Shown here piece by piece: positions 20,101-28,553 of a stretch of 59,743 nt of DNA. Position 1 is the stretch's first letter, and every line of letters begins with the position of its first letter. Position numbers and translations under genes: made by a program. Origin of the DNA: a virus; IMG/VR virus record IMGVR_UViG_3300015263_000360, positions 1 through 59,743 of that record; one strand, written 5' to 3'. Below the pieces are notes generated by a model, which saw only the letters and a program-made list of their open reading frames with translations, was not told the DNA's origin and did no database searches.

Positions 20101-23100
20101 TCCTAATGAGAGAACAGCTGTTGTTAAGTCTATTGCAGACGTGCTCACGCGCGCCGGCGTGACGAAGAAGAGAGCCCTCCGTTCGGACAGAGCCCGTGCT
20201 TATCAGGCCCTTATACAAAGCGGCCACGTGCTTCCCTTCAACACCTTTTTAGAGTACGAGAAGGCCGTAAAGACTCAGGCTTTTCCTCCAATTCCTCTGA
20301 TTGAGCATTTCGTTCCTGCTGGAGTGGCTGAAGATATCTATGGATTCCTTGTAGCGCACGAGGAGGCGGCTGGGGATGAGTCTCAGATTCAACCCCCCAC
20401 TGATGCAGAGCGCATTGCGCTTGCCAGAGCCAAGATGTTCCTCCGTAAGTATGCGAATGCCATGGTTCATGGCCTTCCAAGAGAGGATACCACGTCCTGG
20501 GGTCAGCAACGGCTTTGGGGGGCAGTTACCAACAAACTCGACAAGGACTCAGGAAAGCATGCTAATGCAGTTCGATCTGGGATTCTTCTAGAAAGAACAT
20601 ATAAGAAGCTTTCGTTTCTTAGAGCAATTATCCGGCAAGGTGAGCAAGCCATCAAGGAGGCAAAGGGCCTCAAGATGGGTGGTTCTAAGGTTAACCCTGG
20701 GTGGATTCAAAAGCTAGAAACCGAACTAGCTAACCTAAGGCAAGAAGAGAAGAATGTCAGACAATTTCTAGGCAACCTTTCGCCTAAGGGTAGATTCTAT
20801 GGTCCCGCAGGCACGGCCTACTCGTCTGCAAGCTATGGTCTAAAGATCTCTGAATTCTGGAAAGTGCTTCCAGAGCTTCGTCAGGACCTTGAACAGGGCC
20901 TGGTAACTCCTTCCACTGAGCTGAAGGGCGACCCCTTACACAAGACGGTACAGGATAAGTACACTGAGTTCTCGGAAGAAGAGGATCCGTCAAAGCGTGA
21001 GGTGGTTGAAGCTGTCCAAACAGACATGGCCTCATCCACTGGTGTGGATCTTGGAAGACCAAACCGCGTTCGTCAAATCACGGACCTCGAGGTTATGCGT
21101 CTGATGGCGCCAGACATCTACGCTCAAGCCCACGAACGTGCAGATGTCCTGATCAACTTCTATCAAGTGGCCAAGGGACTAGGGTATACATTTCGAGCCG
21201 GTGCTGTAACTGAAGCGGCCCTATCTGAGCCTCTGTTGACGCCAGCTAAAGAACAAGCTCTGAGTTACCTTGAGCGGTTCTATGATGCAGCAGTGGAGGC
21301 AGTGGGGGTGGTAGGAACTCCGGCAAACATCGCAAATATGATGCTGGAAGCAGGTTCTCGTCCAGAATCTATTCGCCTGGGCGTGGCGTTAGTTGCTCGA
21401 CTAGTAGATCGAGCCACGGTGCAATCCGGGATGAGCAGAATTGATGCTGTACGGATGATTGTTCCGCATGTGCTCGCAGTGGAAGAGAACCCAGATGTGG
21501 CCGCAGGGGAAAAAGCTGAAGGTCCTTACGGAGAAATGCGCGGAGGAGCAAACCCAGTCATATTGTTAAACACAGAACCCGTTACCGGATTTGATAGATA
21601 TCATAAGGGCTCCACGTTAATCCACGAAGTGTTGCATGGGCTGCTGGAAAGTGGTGCAATTAGAAAGTTGCTTCCGCCTGAACAGATAGCAAGGCTTGAG
21701 CTATTTCTTGGTGAACAAATTCCAGAGTTCGGAGCAATCCAAAAAAAGAAAAAGATCTCCGTTAGAGGACACGAGCTTTTTGCATCTGGATTAGAGAGAG
21801 TGGCCTCTCTTCACGAGTCAGAAGACCCAGTGCTGAATCGCGCGTTTATTGCGTTACGAGAAGATGCAGTGGATGCATTCACTTCACTGACTAAGGACGG
21901 GGTATTTTCCAATACATCTGGCGTGGCCACTTTTGGCTTTCCCATGATAAACGGAACCGCTGAGGTGTATGCCACGCTTTTCTCTGGCGACAAAGCTCCT
22001 ATGCACATTCTTCCTAGGCTTGCAGTGCCTCGCCAGTTTAGCACAGTAGTGGGAGACAGCGTGGATGGTATTATCATTCACCCAGGGTCCAGAATCGCAA
22101 ATGAAATCCAGTCAATCTCTGGGCTAAACATCTCCTGGGCTATGTTTGATGATATCTTCAAGGCACTGGACGATGCCTCGCTCATTGCAGCAGGGGCTGT
22201 GGAGCGCATTGCTCAAATGAAGCGCACTGCACCAAAGTCCACGCCTGGGCTTACGTACAACGACTTTGTTGAGAACGTGCTTGGCTTAGATCCCAAGAAC
22301 ATCAACGATGAGTATTCTAAGGTGCTCAGGGACGCTCATAAGCTTTCGTTGGATTTTCGTACAGACAAGAAGCGCATCGGCAATAGAGCGAGTATGATAC
22401 AGCAAATTGACCTCACCACTCACAGAGCTTCTGAGGGAGGGGAGATTGCTCTGATGCTTAGGGCCATGCGGGACTTGACTTATCCGCTTCCTTTTGGAGA
22501 CACGGGCACTGCGCAGACTCCGTCGAGCAGACCCACTGCTCTAAGAGAGCAAATTGCACACAGCAGACTAGACAAAGAGGTGGCAGACGCCACGGCCCCG
22601 CTAGCTGGAGTGCAGCTAGACACGGTAGAAAAGGTTATTGACCATTATCTCCGTCTTTCTGCCTCCCCGTTTACCAATCCGGAAGATATTTCCGGTAAAA
22701 GCGCGGTACAAACAGCGTTTCACAAGCTCTGGGCTGTTGTGAAGAACCCTGGGAAGTACTTTGACTCTCGTACTATTGACCTAGAGCGCATTTTACGCAG
22801 TCACGGCTTCACTTCTGAGTACTTCCGCCTCTACAATCAAGCTGGAGTGCTTGCTCAGGCGCGTGAAAACGTGGAACACGATGTGATTGTCTACCAAAAC
22901 GGCAAGTGGGTCAGCATCGGAGAGGGTTTACAGCCTCGTATTGACAGAATTCCTCCTGAAATGCGTGAAGACACGTTCAGATACCTGGCCGCAAGAAGAA
23001 CTCTCGAGCTGGTGGCCAGAAATAAGCGCCTGATGGACAAGTATGAGACCGATTTACTGAAGTGGGAGGCTGGAGAGTACGAAGGTAAGTTCCGTCCGGA

Positions 23101-25762
23101 CAGGCCTAAGACCGTGGAGCTGTCTGCAGACACAATAGCAGCGGCAGTGGTGGCTAAGTACTATCTTGAAGCTCGCTATGGTAAGGAAGGCGGGGAAGTC
23201 GGCAAATTTGCTAAGTCTATCGTGGACTGGGGACACACTGCCATTGTTGACAAGCTTCGTCACTACGGAATGCTCTCGGATAAAGAGGTAAGCGACCTTA
23301 AGGCTAACGGCGAGTGGTGGATTCCTCTTGTTTCTGCCATGGATCACGAGTCCTTCCCCACGGAAAGCATCCCGAATGAGGGAGCTAGAGGCGCTCTGGC
23401 GAATCTACGTGGATTCAGCGGTGAGATCATCCACCCTCTAGAGGAGATGATTGACCGCGCTCAAAAGATCCACATTCTTGTGTCGAATCAGGCTATCCGC
23501 AATGCAGCTCTCGCGGCCATTACTGTGGATCCACGAACTGGGCAGGCTTATTCGGCGGAGCACCTCAAGGCGATTGGGGTGGAGCGTCTGACAGAAAGAG
23601 TGCACCGTCAGATCACGCCACAGGAGTGGCAACAACTCCCTCCGAGCGAAAGAGCGCAGTACACGGTCAAAGGTACCACTAAGTACTACTCCGTGCTAGA
23701 TGAACCTATTGACCGTATGTCGTTCTCGTGGTGGGCAAAGCAGAATTCAGGGAAACTTCCTCACGTGTATTCTCGTTGGATGAATGGGAGGGTTGAGTAC
23801 TATACAATCACCAACAGCGAGATCAAGGAAGCCATAGATTCGATCCCGCCCAAGCAGCTTGGTCCAATGATGAAGCTGCTCTCGGCCACTACACGGTTTG
23901 TTGGTAGCATGATCACCCACGGTCCTATGTTCATTCTGAACATGCCGTTTAAGGACTTCCCGAATGCTATCAACAGAAGCAAGTCTGGTATGAACGTGCT
24001 CACTATCGTCCCTGACTTCATTCGCGGACTAGGAGCAGCTCTGCCGGAGATTTTCCCCACTCTGATGCAGGAGTTTCCTGAGCACTTCGGTCTCTACGCC
24101 AACCGAAGAAAGGGTCTGGCATCACAGACTTCGTTCATGTCCACCTTCAATGAGGCTGTTTCTTCTATTTACTTCCAGAAGGAAGGCTATGAACTCCTTC
24201 CTGACCGCAATGGAGTGAAGCCGCCCAAAACTCTTCGGGCCATGAGAGCAGTCTGGCACGATATAGTGGCGGGCGGTACGAAGGCCGCTGAAGAAACGGT
24301 GGCCATAAAGACTCTAAAGAGACTGCCATCTGTGCTGCGCACTCCACTGCAGCATGTCACTGCTGGTGCCAAGATGGCCTGGGCCGGACTTGGAGCCTTA
24401 TCGTCGTGGACGGATGCCGCGCTCAGAATGCGTGAACGTGAGATGGTAAAGCGGGGCTTGTTTAGTGAACTCGACCGCTTCCGTGATACGCAGAACAGGC
24501 TAAGGAAGGATCAAGAAGCAATTGACGCCATGGCTAAGATTGGTGATGCTATCCCGGATGATTACATAGATGCCCTGGATAGGCAGATCACCCTAGACTT
24601 CAGCAGAAAGGGCGATGTGGTGCAGAAGATCGCAGCGGCCAAGATGTTTGCTGGCCCCATGTTCCAAGACACCACAACCACATTGCAGCGGCTGTTCTCG
24701 CCCAATGGAGCAGAGCGTGCCGCTTTCATTCTACGAGCATTGTCGTCGTACACGATGCCTGCGATTGTCAACTATCTCAGATGGTATGATGACGACGACT
24801 GGAGAAAGCTGTCCGCTTGGGACAAGTATTCCTACTTCCACTTATGGAAGAATGACGACACCTCGTTCAAGAAGGTTCCTAATGGCCTTGGTGTGATGAG
24901 CGTGTTGTTCAAGGACATCCCAATCGGCATTATGGAAATGGTCTCTAATCGTGACCAATACGCCATGGAGAAACTTAAGAATCAAATCGTAGAGCAGACA
25001 CCCCTCATCTTTGTTCCTGTCGTGCAGGACGCCAAGGAGTGGCTTGTCAATGTCATGCCTACAATTCTAGAACCCGTGGCAGAAGTGGGGGTGAACTGGA
25101 ACACGTTCGCCAACGCTCCTGTGGATCCTTATGACAAGTTCACGAGCGCTCCTCGCCCTGAGGATCGCGGACTTGCCAAGTATGGGGTAATTGAGAAGTT
25201 CCTTGCTAATGCCATGGGAACCTCTCCACTCAAGGTGGGGCATGTGCTTCGCAGCACATTCCCTGGAGTGGGACAGATTGCCTACGGAGGGGTCAACGAG
25301 GTTCTAACCTCTGTGTACAGACACATCACAGGGGACAATGAGGTGGGTTCCGAGTACAAGGCTACACCCAAAGAGATCGTGCTCAAGCTTGACACAGGTA
25401 GAACCTGGGGTCCAGCGTCTCAGCCTGTCAATGACCTGTACTTCGCCTATGATAGGGCGGCCAAGGCTCACAAGTCTATGACAAAGGCTTATGAAAGCGG
25501 CTACACGGCTAAGGGTGACGCTATCTGGAAGGGATCTCCTGAGCTAGCCTACTATGATCTTCTGAAATCTGGTTACGGTATGATCACACAACTCAAGATT
25601 AAGAAGGCGCAGTACCTTAAGGCTAGTAACGAACCAGATTCCGTGAAGGAACTTACCTCTACAGAGGTATTTGACAGACAAATGACGATGCTTGCGGATG
25701 AGATCCTAGCAGAGATGCGAAGAGCCTCCTCTCGCACACCAGCACAAGGAATAAAAAAATAA
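17117..25762 (+). CDS. Giant polyvalent virion protein with HEVLH metallopeptidase motif and LPD38-like end
   Basis: 2,881 residues, the largest gene. Residues about 190-270 contain Ala/Gly-rich hydrophobic stretches; 870-960 look coiled-coil. A zinc-peptidase motif HEVLH in STLIHEVLHGLLE lies near residue 1502. From about 2265 onward, ITHGPMFILNMPFKDFPNA and later RQITLDFSRKGD resemble the large-polyvalent-protein domain LPD38. Proteins of this type are carried in the capsid and injected with DNA. N4-like virion RNA polymerase was considered, but I see no RNA polymerase motifs. Injection, peptidoglycan or proteolytic roles are inference. Confidence 0.8.
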   Translation: MPNDFLDPFKWSTAELEFKDPFTWTDPDPWEDRGIFERNTDTGEIRLKAIPGALGGLSEDYYKQHEEITKDKDSILSDLDLTNWGKEDSSNPAYNLALGAGVGLSRMGTDIYHGGSSVYWDMIGAGWDAIGAEDLADQAESYARYHKEVKQEYQDAYQELRPTVNPKDDGILDQFITGENDPWKKFNDFAFFFGENAAPMFAASGLGSVASLATRGAFTAAEAGGFITQALYGADTFQDSYLETREQGLSVIPAAAAAGSAAIISGKLERYGFENIMRPGQGIIRSTIEGALKEGITEGTQQLATGTINEVMPVAMNEGIKGLVDPNQIQWGDFFKEVRENTLGGAFIGGPIKGGITGINRLLAAEQKKPLADVRFDELSEKQKESLNKDLAVLKTTMYGRGLGQLGYSDIHRPYVEAFLTKWGHVTDFKNGLEEAIRQEADAFMRSKSSTLKSLSETQVQAETLGNMEFTENPAPTEKPPIDVDHEEDIPDFWEILQRDVPQQQAPNDWRTVQKDFQSRLNAAETIMDTFGVLDAETVRSIDLGFLAFIGDGRSGLLTPAQRERAINLYERMARVATDKKDISTVFSTLELLQSDADLLPQATADQLAPLFQQLDQVRSIDTDITVKSQAVNAAIASIKDQFGGNITSQAEDLLADLQADLISQADEIRASSSEADPIVRKLNALAANVGSLLPSRKQATPSTTQEEEFQAMDSYATDIHTVAKSVGDDVDLLRSLFNSMVTTRVNMGSTPETGVGLSTREVQTMSRQLMDDVNVQELMKQILTKGEQDILTAAANGMPIQNAETAIDWAAVEERVLTARVGAIDNKWRKAAQQASAQGRDSLFFKVMGGKPHQDSAIKSARVSAQASSDLMSQIWEKRKEVDELRKLLRKAKRIGVTYGDDQQAALIDLYQDSYDTASESLAHHEREVSNLTRARKLVEEAEAALWDTAFDTDKSGDIDLAVKDSDRKLAVDTLIYSLKREVFAHASSRDLNDPNERTAVVKSIADVLTRAGVTKKRALRSDRARAYQALIQSGHVLPFNTFLEYEKAVKTQAFPPIPLIEHFVPAGVAEDIYGFLVAHEEAAGDESQIQPPTDAERIALARAKMFLRKYANAMVHGLPREDTTSWGQQRLWGAVTNKLDKDSGKHANAVRSGILLERTYKKLSFLRAIIRQGEQAIKEAKGLKMGGSKVNPGWIQKLETELANLRQEEKNVRQFLGNLSPKGRFYGPAGTAYSSASYGLKISEFWKVLPELRQDLEQGLVTPSTELKGDPLHKTVQDKYTEFSEEEDPSKREVVEAVQTDMASSTGVDLGRPNRVRQITDLEVMRLMAPDIYAQAHERADVLINFYQVAKGLGYTFRAGAVTEAALSEPLLTPAKEQALSYLERFYDAAVEAVGVVGTPANIANMMLEAGSRPESIRLGVALVARLVDRATVQSGMSRIDAVRMIVPHVLAVEENPDVAAGEKAEGPYGEMRGGANPVILLNTEPVTGFDRYHKGSTLIHEVLHGLLESGAIRKLLPPEQIARLELFLGEQIPEFGAIQKKKKISVRGHELFASGLERVASLHESEDPVLNRAFIALREDAVDAFTSLTKDGVFSNTSGVATFGFPMINGTAEVYATLFSGDKAPMHILPRLAVPRQFSTVVGDSVDGIIIHPGSRIANEIQSISGLNISWAMFDDIFKALDDASLIAAGAVERIAQMKRTAPKSTPGLTYNDFVENVLGLDPKNINDEYSKVLRDAHKLSLDFRTDKKRIGNRASMIQQIDLTTHRASEGGEIALMLRAMRDLTYPLPFGDTGTAQTPSSRPTALREQIAHSRLDKEVADATAPLAGVQLDTVEKVIDHYLRLSASPFTNPEDISGKSAVQTAFHKLWAVVKNPGKYFDSRTIDLERILRSHGFTSEYFRLYNQAGVLAQARENVEHDVIVYQNGKWVSIGEGLQPRIDRIPPEMREDTFRYLAARRTLELVARNKRLMDKYETDLLKWEAGEYEGKFRPDRPKTVELSADTIAAAVVAKYYLEARYGKEGGEVGKFAKSIVDWGHTAIVDKLRHYGMLSDKEVSDLKANGEWWIPLVSAMDHESFPTESIPNEGARGALANLRGFSGEIIHPLEEMIDRAQKIHILVSNQAIRNAALAAITVDPRTGQAYSAEHLKAIGVERLTERVHRQITPQEWQQLPPSERAQYTVKGTTKYYSVLDEPIDRMSFSWWAKQNSGKLPHVYSRWMNGRVEYYTITNSEIKEAIDSIPPKQLGPMMKLLSATTRFVGSMITHGPMFILNMPFKDFPNAINRSKSGMNVLTIVPDFIRGLGAALPEIFPTLMQEFPEHFGLYANRRKGLASQTSFMSTFNEAVSSIYFQKEGYELLPDRNGVKPPKTLRAMRAVWHDIVAGGTKAAEETVAIKTLKRLPSVLRTPLQHVTAGAKMAWAGLGALSSWTDAALRMREREMVKRGLFSELDRFRDTQNRLRKDQEAIDAMAKIGDAIPDDYIDALDRQITLDFSRKGDVVQKIAAAKMFAGPMFQDTTTTLQRLFSPNGAERAAFILRALSSYTMPAIVNYLRWYDDDDWRKLSAWDKYSYFHLWKNDDTSFKKVPNGLGVMSVLFKDIPIGIMEMVSNRDQYAMEKLKNQIVEQTPLIFVPVVQDAKEWLVNVMPTILEPVAEVGVNWNTFANAPVDPYDKFTSAPRPEDRGLAKYGVIEKFLANAMGTSPLKVGHVLRSTFPGVGQIAYGGVNEVLTSVYRHITGDNEVGSEYKATPKEIVLKLDTGRTWGPASQPVNDLYFAYDRAAKAHKSMTKAYESGYTAKGDAIWKGSPELAYYDLLKSGYGMITQLKIKKAQYLKASNEPDSVKELTSTEVFDRQMTMLADEILAEMRRASSRTPAQGIKK

Positions 25763-25773
25763 CAGGAGGGGTT

Positions 25774-26124
25774 ATGTTGATGTTCTTTTTACCAACAATG
25801 CTACTAGGCTTAGCTGAAGGAGCGATCTCGCTTTCTCTCCCTGTGGTTGGGATAACAGTGACTATTGTGCTGGCCCTGATTGGACATGCCCTTGCGCTGT
25901 TTAAATGGGGAAGTAAAATCACTTCAACCGTGGAGTCTATTTCGCCTAAAGTTCAAGATCTGACCTTAGAAGTGGACCGAATTCTTACTAAGCTAGAAGT
26001 TATTGCCAATGGCTTAGCTGTGCAGGCCACTAAGATGGAACAAGTGCAGTCTAACACGCAGCGTATCTACGCCTTAGAGCAAATTGTGTGGGCTCTTAAT
26101 GCAAAAGTAGGTGACAAGAAGTGA
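25774..26124 (+). CDS. Membrane protein with coiled coil, holin/antiholin candidate
   Basis: 116 residues. The N-terminal half is hydrophobic with two probable membrane segments (about residues 2-18 and 24-45). The remainder is a helical coiled coil (about 50-112) lacking cysteines. AGGAGG precedes the start, and the stop overlaps the endolysin start by 4 bases (GTGA). Location first in the lysis cassette favours a holin or lysis regulator; the coiled coil is unusual for a simple holin. Confidence 0.6.
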   Translation: MLMFFLPTMLLGLAEGAISLSLPVVGITVTIVLALIGHALALFKWGSKITSTVESISPKVQDLTLEVDRILTKLEVIANGLAVQATKMEQVQSNTQRIYALEQIVWALNAKVGDKK

Positions 26125-26591
26125 GAGTATCTCTAGCCGCTCTTCGGATTCTAGAACATCTGGAGGGATTTGAGCCAAAGCCTTACAAGGACGGTAGAGG
26201 GTATTCAATTGGGTTTGGTCACCAGATTAGACCAGGAGAAGACCTAACAGAAGTTACCGTGGAGGAGGGGAGGGAACTCCTTCTCAGGGATGTGGGCTAC
26301 ATAGAGGAGCGGCTAGAGAAACTAGTTCAAAGATCGCTGGGACAGCACCAATGGGATGCGCTCGTGCTATTTACTTACAACGTGGGGGTGGACAATCTCA
26401 TAGGCACCAACACTCTTGCTGCTATAAACGAAGAGCGCGATGGCGATGTTCCGGATTGGATCAAGAAGTGGAACAAAACTCGTGATGTCGATGGAAACCT
26501 GGTGAAGAATAACTCGTTAACCCGCAGAAGAGCATTTGAGGCTGAGATATGGCAAGGTCTCTACGATTTAAACTTAACAACCCATATATAA
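26121..26591 (+). CDS. Endolysin, T4-type lysozyme (GH24)
   Basis: 156-residue muramidase predicted to cut peptidoglycan at lysis. The catalytic block is LEGFEPKPYKDGRGYSIGFGH: E15, D24 and, at the usual Thr position, S29, with a loop one residue shorter than in T4. DALVLFTYNVGVDNL (about residues 76-90) and the C-terminal TRRRAFE near residue 137 are GH24 family features. There is no signal peptide, so release depends on a holin. It starts with GTG inside the upstream gene's end. Confidence 0.9.
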   Translation: MRVSLAALRILEHLEGFEPKPYKDGRGYSIGFGHQIRPGEDLTEVTVEEGRELLLRDVGYIEERLEKLVQRSLGQHQWDALVLFTYNVGVDNLIGTNTLAAINEERDGDVPDWIKKWNKTRDVDGNLVKNNSLTRRRAFEAEIWQGLYDLNLTTHI

Positions 26592-26902
26592 TCATATGGC
26601 GAGATCACTACCAACATGCATCAGACAACGCATGGGTGGATAAGACGGAAATAAACGCAGATGCTGCTTACGTTATTACATTAGGTTATGTTACAGCTTC
26701 CTCAAAGAAATCTGTTGCGATCAGCGGAAGCGTGGGCGTGGGGAGTGACACTCAAGTTAGCGCTCCTATGGTTATATTGCGTGAGTGCATTGAGTATTCT
26801 ATTGATCTTAGTCCCATTCAAAAAGAAATAGAGGAGCTCGGTCTTGAGAGGGAAACTTCGGGACAAGCAGAAGGATCGTCCAAAAAAAATAGGACAAAGT
26901 AA
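26549..26902 (+). CDS. Small conserved-looking phage protein of unknown function
   Basis: 117 residues, overlapping the endolysin 3' end by 43 bases. Begins with a beta-strand pattern (IIIWRDHYQH, about 12-21; YVITLGYVT) and ends in a Ser/Lys-rich tail. GAGG lies 7 bases before the ATG. No membrane segment is present, so it is not a holin. Its location between endolysin and a two-helix membrane protein suggests a lysis-linked or small regulatory role, but none is demonstrated. Confidence 0.65.
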   Translation: MARSLRFKLNNPYIIIWRDHYQHASDNAWVDKTEINADAAYVITLGYVTASSKKSVAISGSVGVGSDTQVSAPMVILRECIEYSIDLSPIQKEIEELGLERETSGQAEGSSKKNRTK

Positions 26903-26907
26903 ACGCC

Positions 26908-27177
26908 ATGTCATTGATCGAATCAGAGAAGAGGAACTGGAAAGAGAAAGGGATCCCCGGACCCTGGATGATCTTTCTGGTGACGATTTCAGCCCTGGGG
27001 TCATACTTCCTGGCGGGCTTCAATGTGGGAGTGTTCTATCATCTGATAGTGAATGCCACTGAATTCTGGCCTATGATCTACACAGCGGCCCTTGGTGGTT
27101 TTTATTTCTTAAGAAAGCAAAAGGTGACTCCAGATGTGGTCGAAACAGAGGGTACTCTCAACAGTCAGAAGCCTTAG
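26908..27177 (+). CDS. Probable class II-like holin
   Basis: 89 residues with two predicted membrane helices (about 22-43 and 51-68) separated by a short loop, a positively charged N-terminus and a hydrophilic C-terminus, the layout of a pore-forming holin. It lies in the lysis cassette, and the next gene starts 44 bases before its end. The ribosome site is weak (AGGAC far from the ATG), which would fit low, timed production. A competing frame at 26844-27062 lacks membrane segments and is rejected. Confidence 0.7.
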   Translation: MSLIESEKRNWKEKGIPGPWMIFLVTISALGSYFLAGFNVGVFYHLIVNATEFWPMIYTAALGGFYFLRKQKVTPDVVETEGTLNSQKP

Positions 27178-27802
27178 CTTTGGCGCCCTCGTGATCCTTG
27201 CGATCAGCGGGTGGGGGATGGCTGCATTCTTTAAGGCAAGTATCACGCCCCCAGTAATTCCTGGCGAGCGCGAGCTCGTACAGAAGCAGCTTCCTCTGGA
27301 GCGCGGAGAGGAAAGAGTCGAGATTCCTTGTGTGAAGGTGGCAGCGATCCACAGTAGCAAGTCCCCAGCGCTACAGTCCACGCCCCGCAGCGAAGGCAGC
27401 GGTACTGATACTGGTGACTCCAGTCAACCCAGTGCTCATAGTACCCCGGTTTTCCCTTTACTTCTAGACAGAATTGAAGTGTTGCCGTCTCGGGACCCAC
27501 AGAAGTTTGAAGTGCGTCTGGAGGACTCAGGTCTAACGTCAGTTGTAAGTGTTCACCAGGGCGGATTTGCACGGTTTGGCGGAGAGCGGTATGCATTTAT
27601 TGACCTTCAATCGGAATGGAGTCAACACTTAAACCGTGAATCAGTGACAGTAGGAGTGCATCAGGATCTCGGTCGCTTATGGCGCGTGGAGACGATGCTG
27701 GAAGCTTACGTTGGAGTACAGCGTATTCGTTTAGACAGCGAGCTATCTGGATCCACTGATCCAGTGTTAGGCGCACGCTTACGAGTGGCTCTTCCGTTTT
27801 AA
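27134..27802 (+). CDS. Membrane-anchored periplasmic protein, spanin-like position
   Basis: 222 residues. One N-terminal membrane segment (about residues 14-33, SFGALVILAISGWGMAAFF) is followed by a Pro/Ser-rich linker and a C-terminal beta-rich domain ending in phenylalanine (RVALPF), as in outer-membrane-associated proteins. This would suit a spanin or envelope-fusion role at lysis, but no lipobox or Rz/Rz1 pair is seen. The last 206 bases are also open on the other strand (27597-27812). Function is inference. Confidence 0.6.
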   Translation: MWSKQRVLSTVRSLSFGALVILAISGWGMAAFFKASITPPVIPGERELVQKQLPLERGEERVEIPCVKVAAIHSSKSPALQSTPRSEGSGTDTGDSSQPSAHSTPVFPLLLDRIEVLPSRDPQKFEVRLEDSGLTSVVSVHQGGFARFGGERYAFIDLQSEWSQHLNRESVTVGVHQDLGRLWRVETMLEAYVGVQRIRLDSELSGSTDPVLGARLRVALPF

Positions 27803-27812
27803 CGCTCACCAT
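27597..27812 (-). CDS. Possible antisense gene overlapping the lysis cassette end
   Basis: 71 residues, unknown. The sequence (LTLDQWIQIARCLNEYAVLQRKL, about residues 16-38) looks like a genuine small helical protein, and AGGAAGAA precedes the ATG. The start overlaps the end of the leftward gene at 27799-27981, consistent with extension of that operon. The whole ORF is antisense to the 27134-27802 gene, so one of the two may be spurious. Confidence 0.4.
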   Translation of the reverse strand: MVSVKTEEPLVSVRLTLDQWIQIARCLNEYAVLQRKLPASSPRAISDRDPDALLLSLIHGLSVDSIPIEGQ

Positions 27813-27981
27813 TTCTTCCTACAATCCGCAGACAAGCGGCGATCTTTTCTTTACACTCCTCGTCAGAGAGACCCTCTTCTCCTTCTCTACAATTCACCAC
27901 ATGAAGATTCTGTAGCAGAGGAGACCTAATATCAAGGTTAACACCGCACCATGGGCAGTTAGTACTCTCTGATTTCTGCAT
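27799..27981 (-). CDS. Small zinc-finger-like protein
   Basis: 60 residues. A CPWC pair followed by H-x4-C and a further Cys (HVVNCREGEEGLSDEEC) gives a compact metal-binding pattern. The ATG at 27981 is chosen over an upstream TTG because GAGGGA lies suitably upstream. Its stop abuts that of the rightward lysis gene, so the two operons converge here without a recognisable terminator. Target unknown. Confidence 0.6.
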   Translation of the reverse strand: MQKSESTNCPWCGVNLDIRSPLLQNLHVVNCREGEEGLSDEECKEKIAACLRIVGRNGER

Positions 27982-28156
27982 TTCTTTTTCCCTCAAGTAT
28001 CTTTTCTAGTCTCTTCCACGAATCATCTTTCGGATTAGGGTGGTGAGCTGAGTCTAAAACCTGGGTGCCGTTCACGCCTTTCCAAAAACAGAGAATCTTC
28101 TTCTGTATAATGTACCAGTCCCATGTTGGGTCATATATACATCTATACTTAGTCAT
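27959..28156 (-). CDS. Small basic protein of unknown function
   Basis: 65 residues starting MTKYRCIYDPTWDW, aromatic- and lysine-rich, no known family. The ATG overlaps the stop of the upstream gene as ATGACTAA, indicating coupled translation; the longer frame to 28405 is a shadow. The end overlaps the next gene's start. Member of the promoter-distal end of the leftward operon. Confidence 0.6.
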   Translation of the reverse strand: MTKYRCIYDPTWDWYIIQKKILCFWKGVNGTQVLDSAHHPNPKDDSWKRLEKILEGKRNAEIREY

Positions 28157-28553
28157 CGAACAATGTCCCTTCCAGAGACAACTCTGTCTTAAGAGCAATG
28201 TCCACATCTCCGGTGGGCTTGCCCTTCTTGCGGTAGCCGCCTTTCGCTCCAGGGCCAAATGTTTTACCCCATCCTTCCTTCTTAGCCAGCTCCACCACCT
28301 CCTTGTATCCTTCTTCCTCCCAGCCTCTTGACAGTCCAAGGGCTTGCTCGCAACGGGATTGCAATTCAACCCATTGCTGGGGAGATAAATTGACAAGCTG
28401 GCCATGAATCATTAGACCCATGGCCTGAGCTTGTTCAAGTATTATATCACCAGTTAGTCCTGGCATCAAGTAGAACCATAGCTTCGAGGCTCTAAGTGGT
28501 GGGGTGTGATCAGGTAGTGGCACTTTCGAGTTGACCCCAGATATGTGAGTCAT
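28149..28553 (-). CDS. Hypothetical protein
   Basis: 134 residues, unrecognised. Central helical segment (LVNLSPQQWVELQSRCEQAL, about residues 53-72) and a Gly/Lys-rich turn (FGPGAKGGYRKKGKPTGD) before an acidic C-terminus. Overlaps the HAD gene end by 44 bases if the first ATG is used; no good ribosome site precedes that ATG, so a later GTG near residue 11 is possible. Linked by overlap to both neighbours. Confidence 0.55.
   Translation of the reverse strand: MTHISGVNSKVPLPDHTPPLRASKLWFYLMPGLTGDIILEQAQAMGLMIHGQLVNLSPQQWVELQSRCEQALGLSRGWEEEGYKEVVELAKKEGWGKTFGPGAKGGYRKKGKPTGDVDIALKTELSLEGTLFDD

Noticed and set aside
17117-25762. N4-type virion RNA polymerase
   Set aside because: Size would fit, but no T7-like polymerase motifs were seen; polyvalent and peptidase features explain it better.
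26844-27062. ORF of 72 residues in the lysis region
   Set aside because: Overlaps two better-supported genes; charged sequence without membrane segments.
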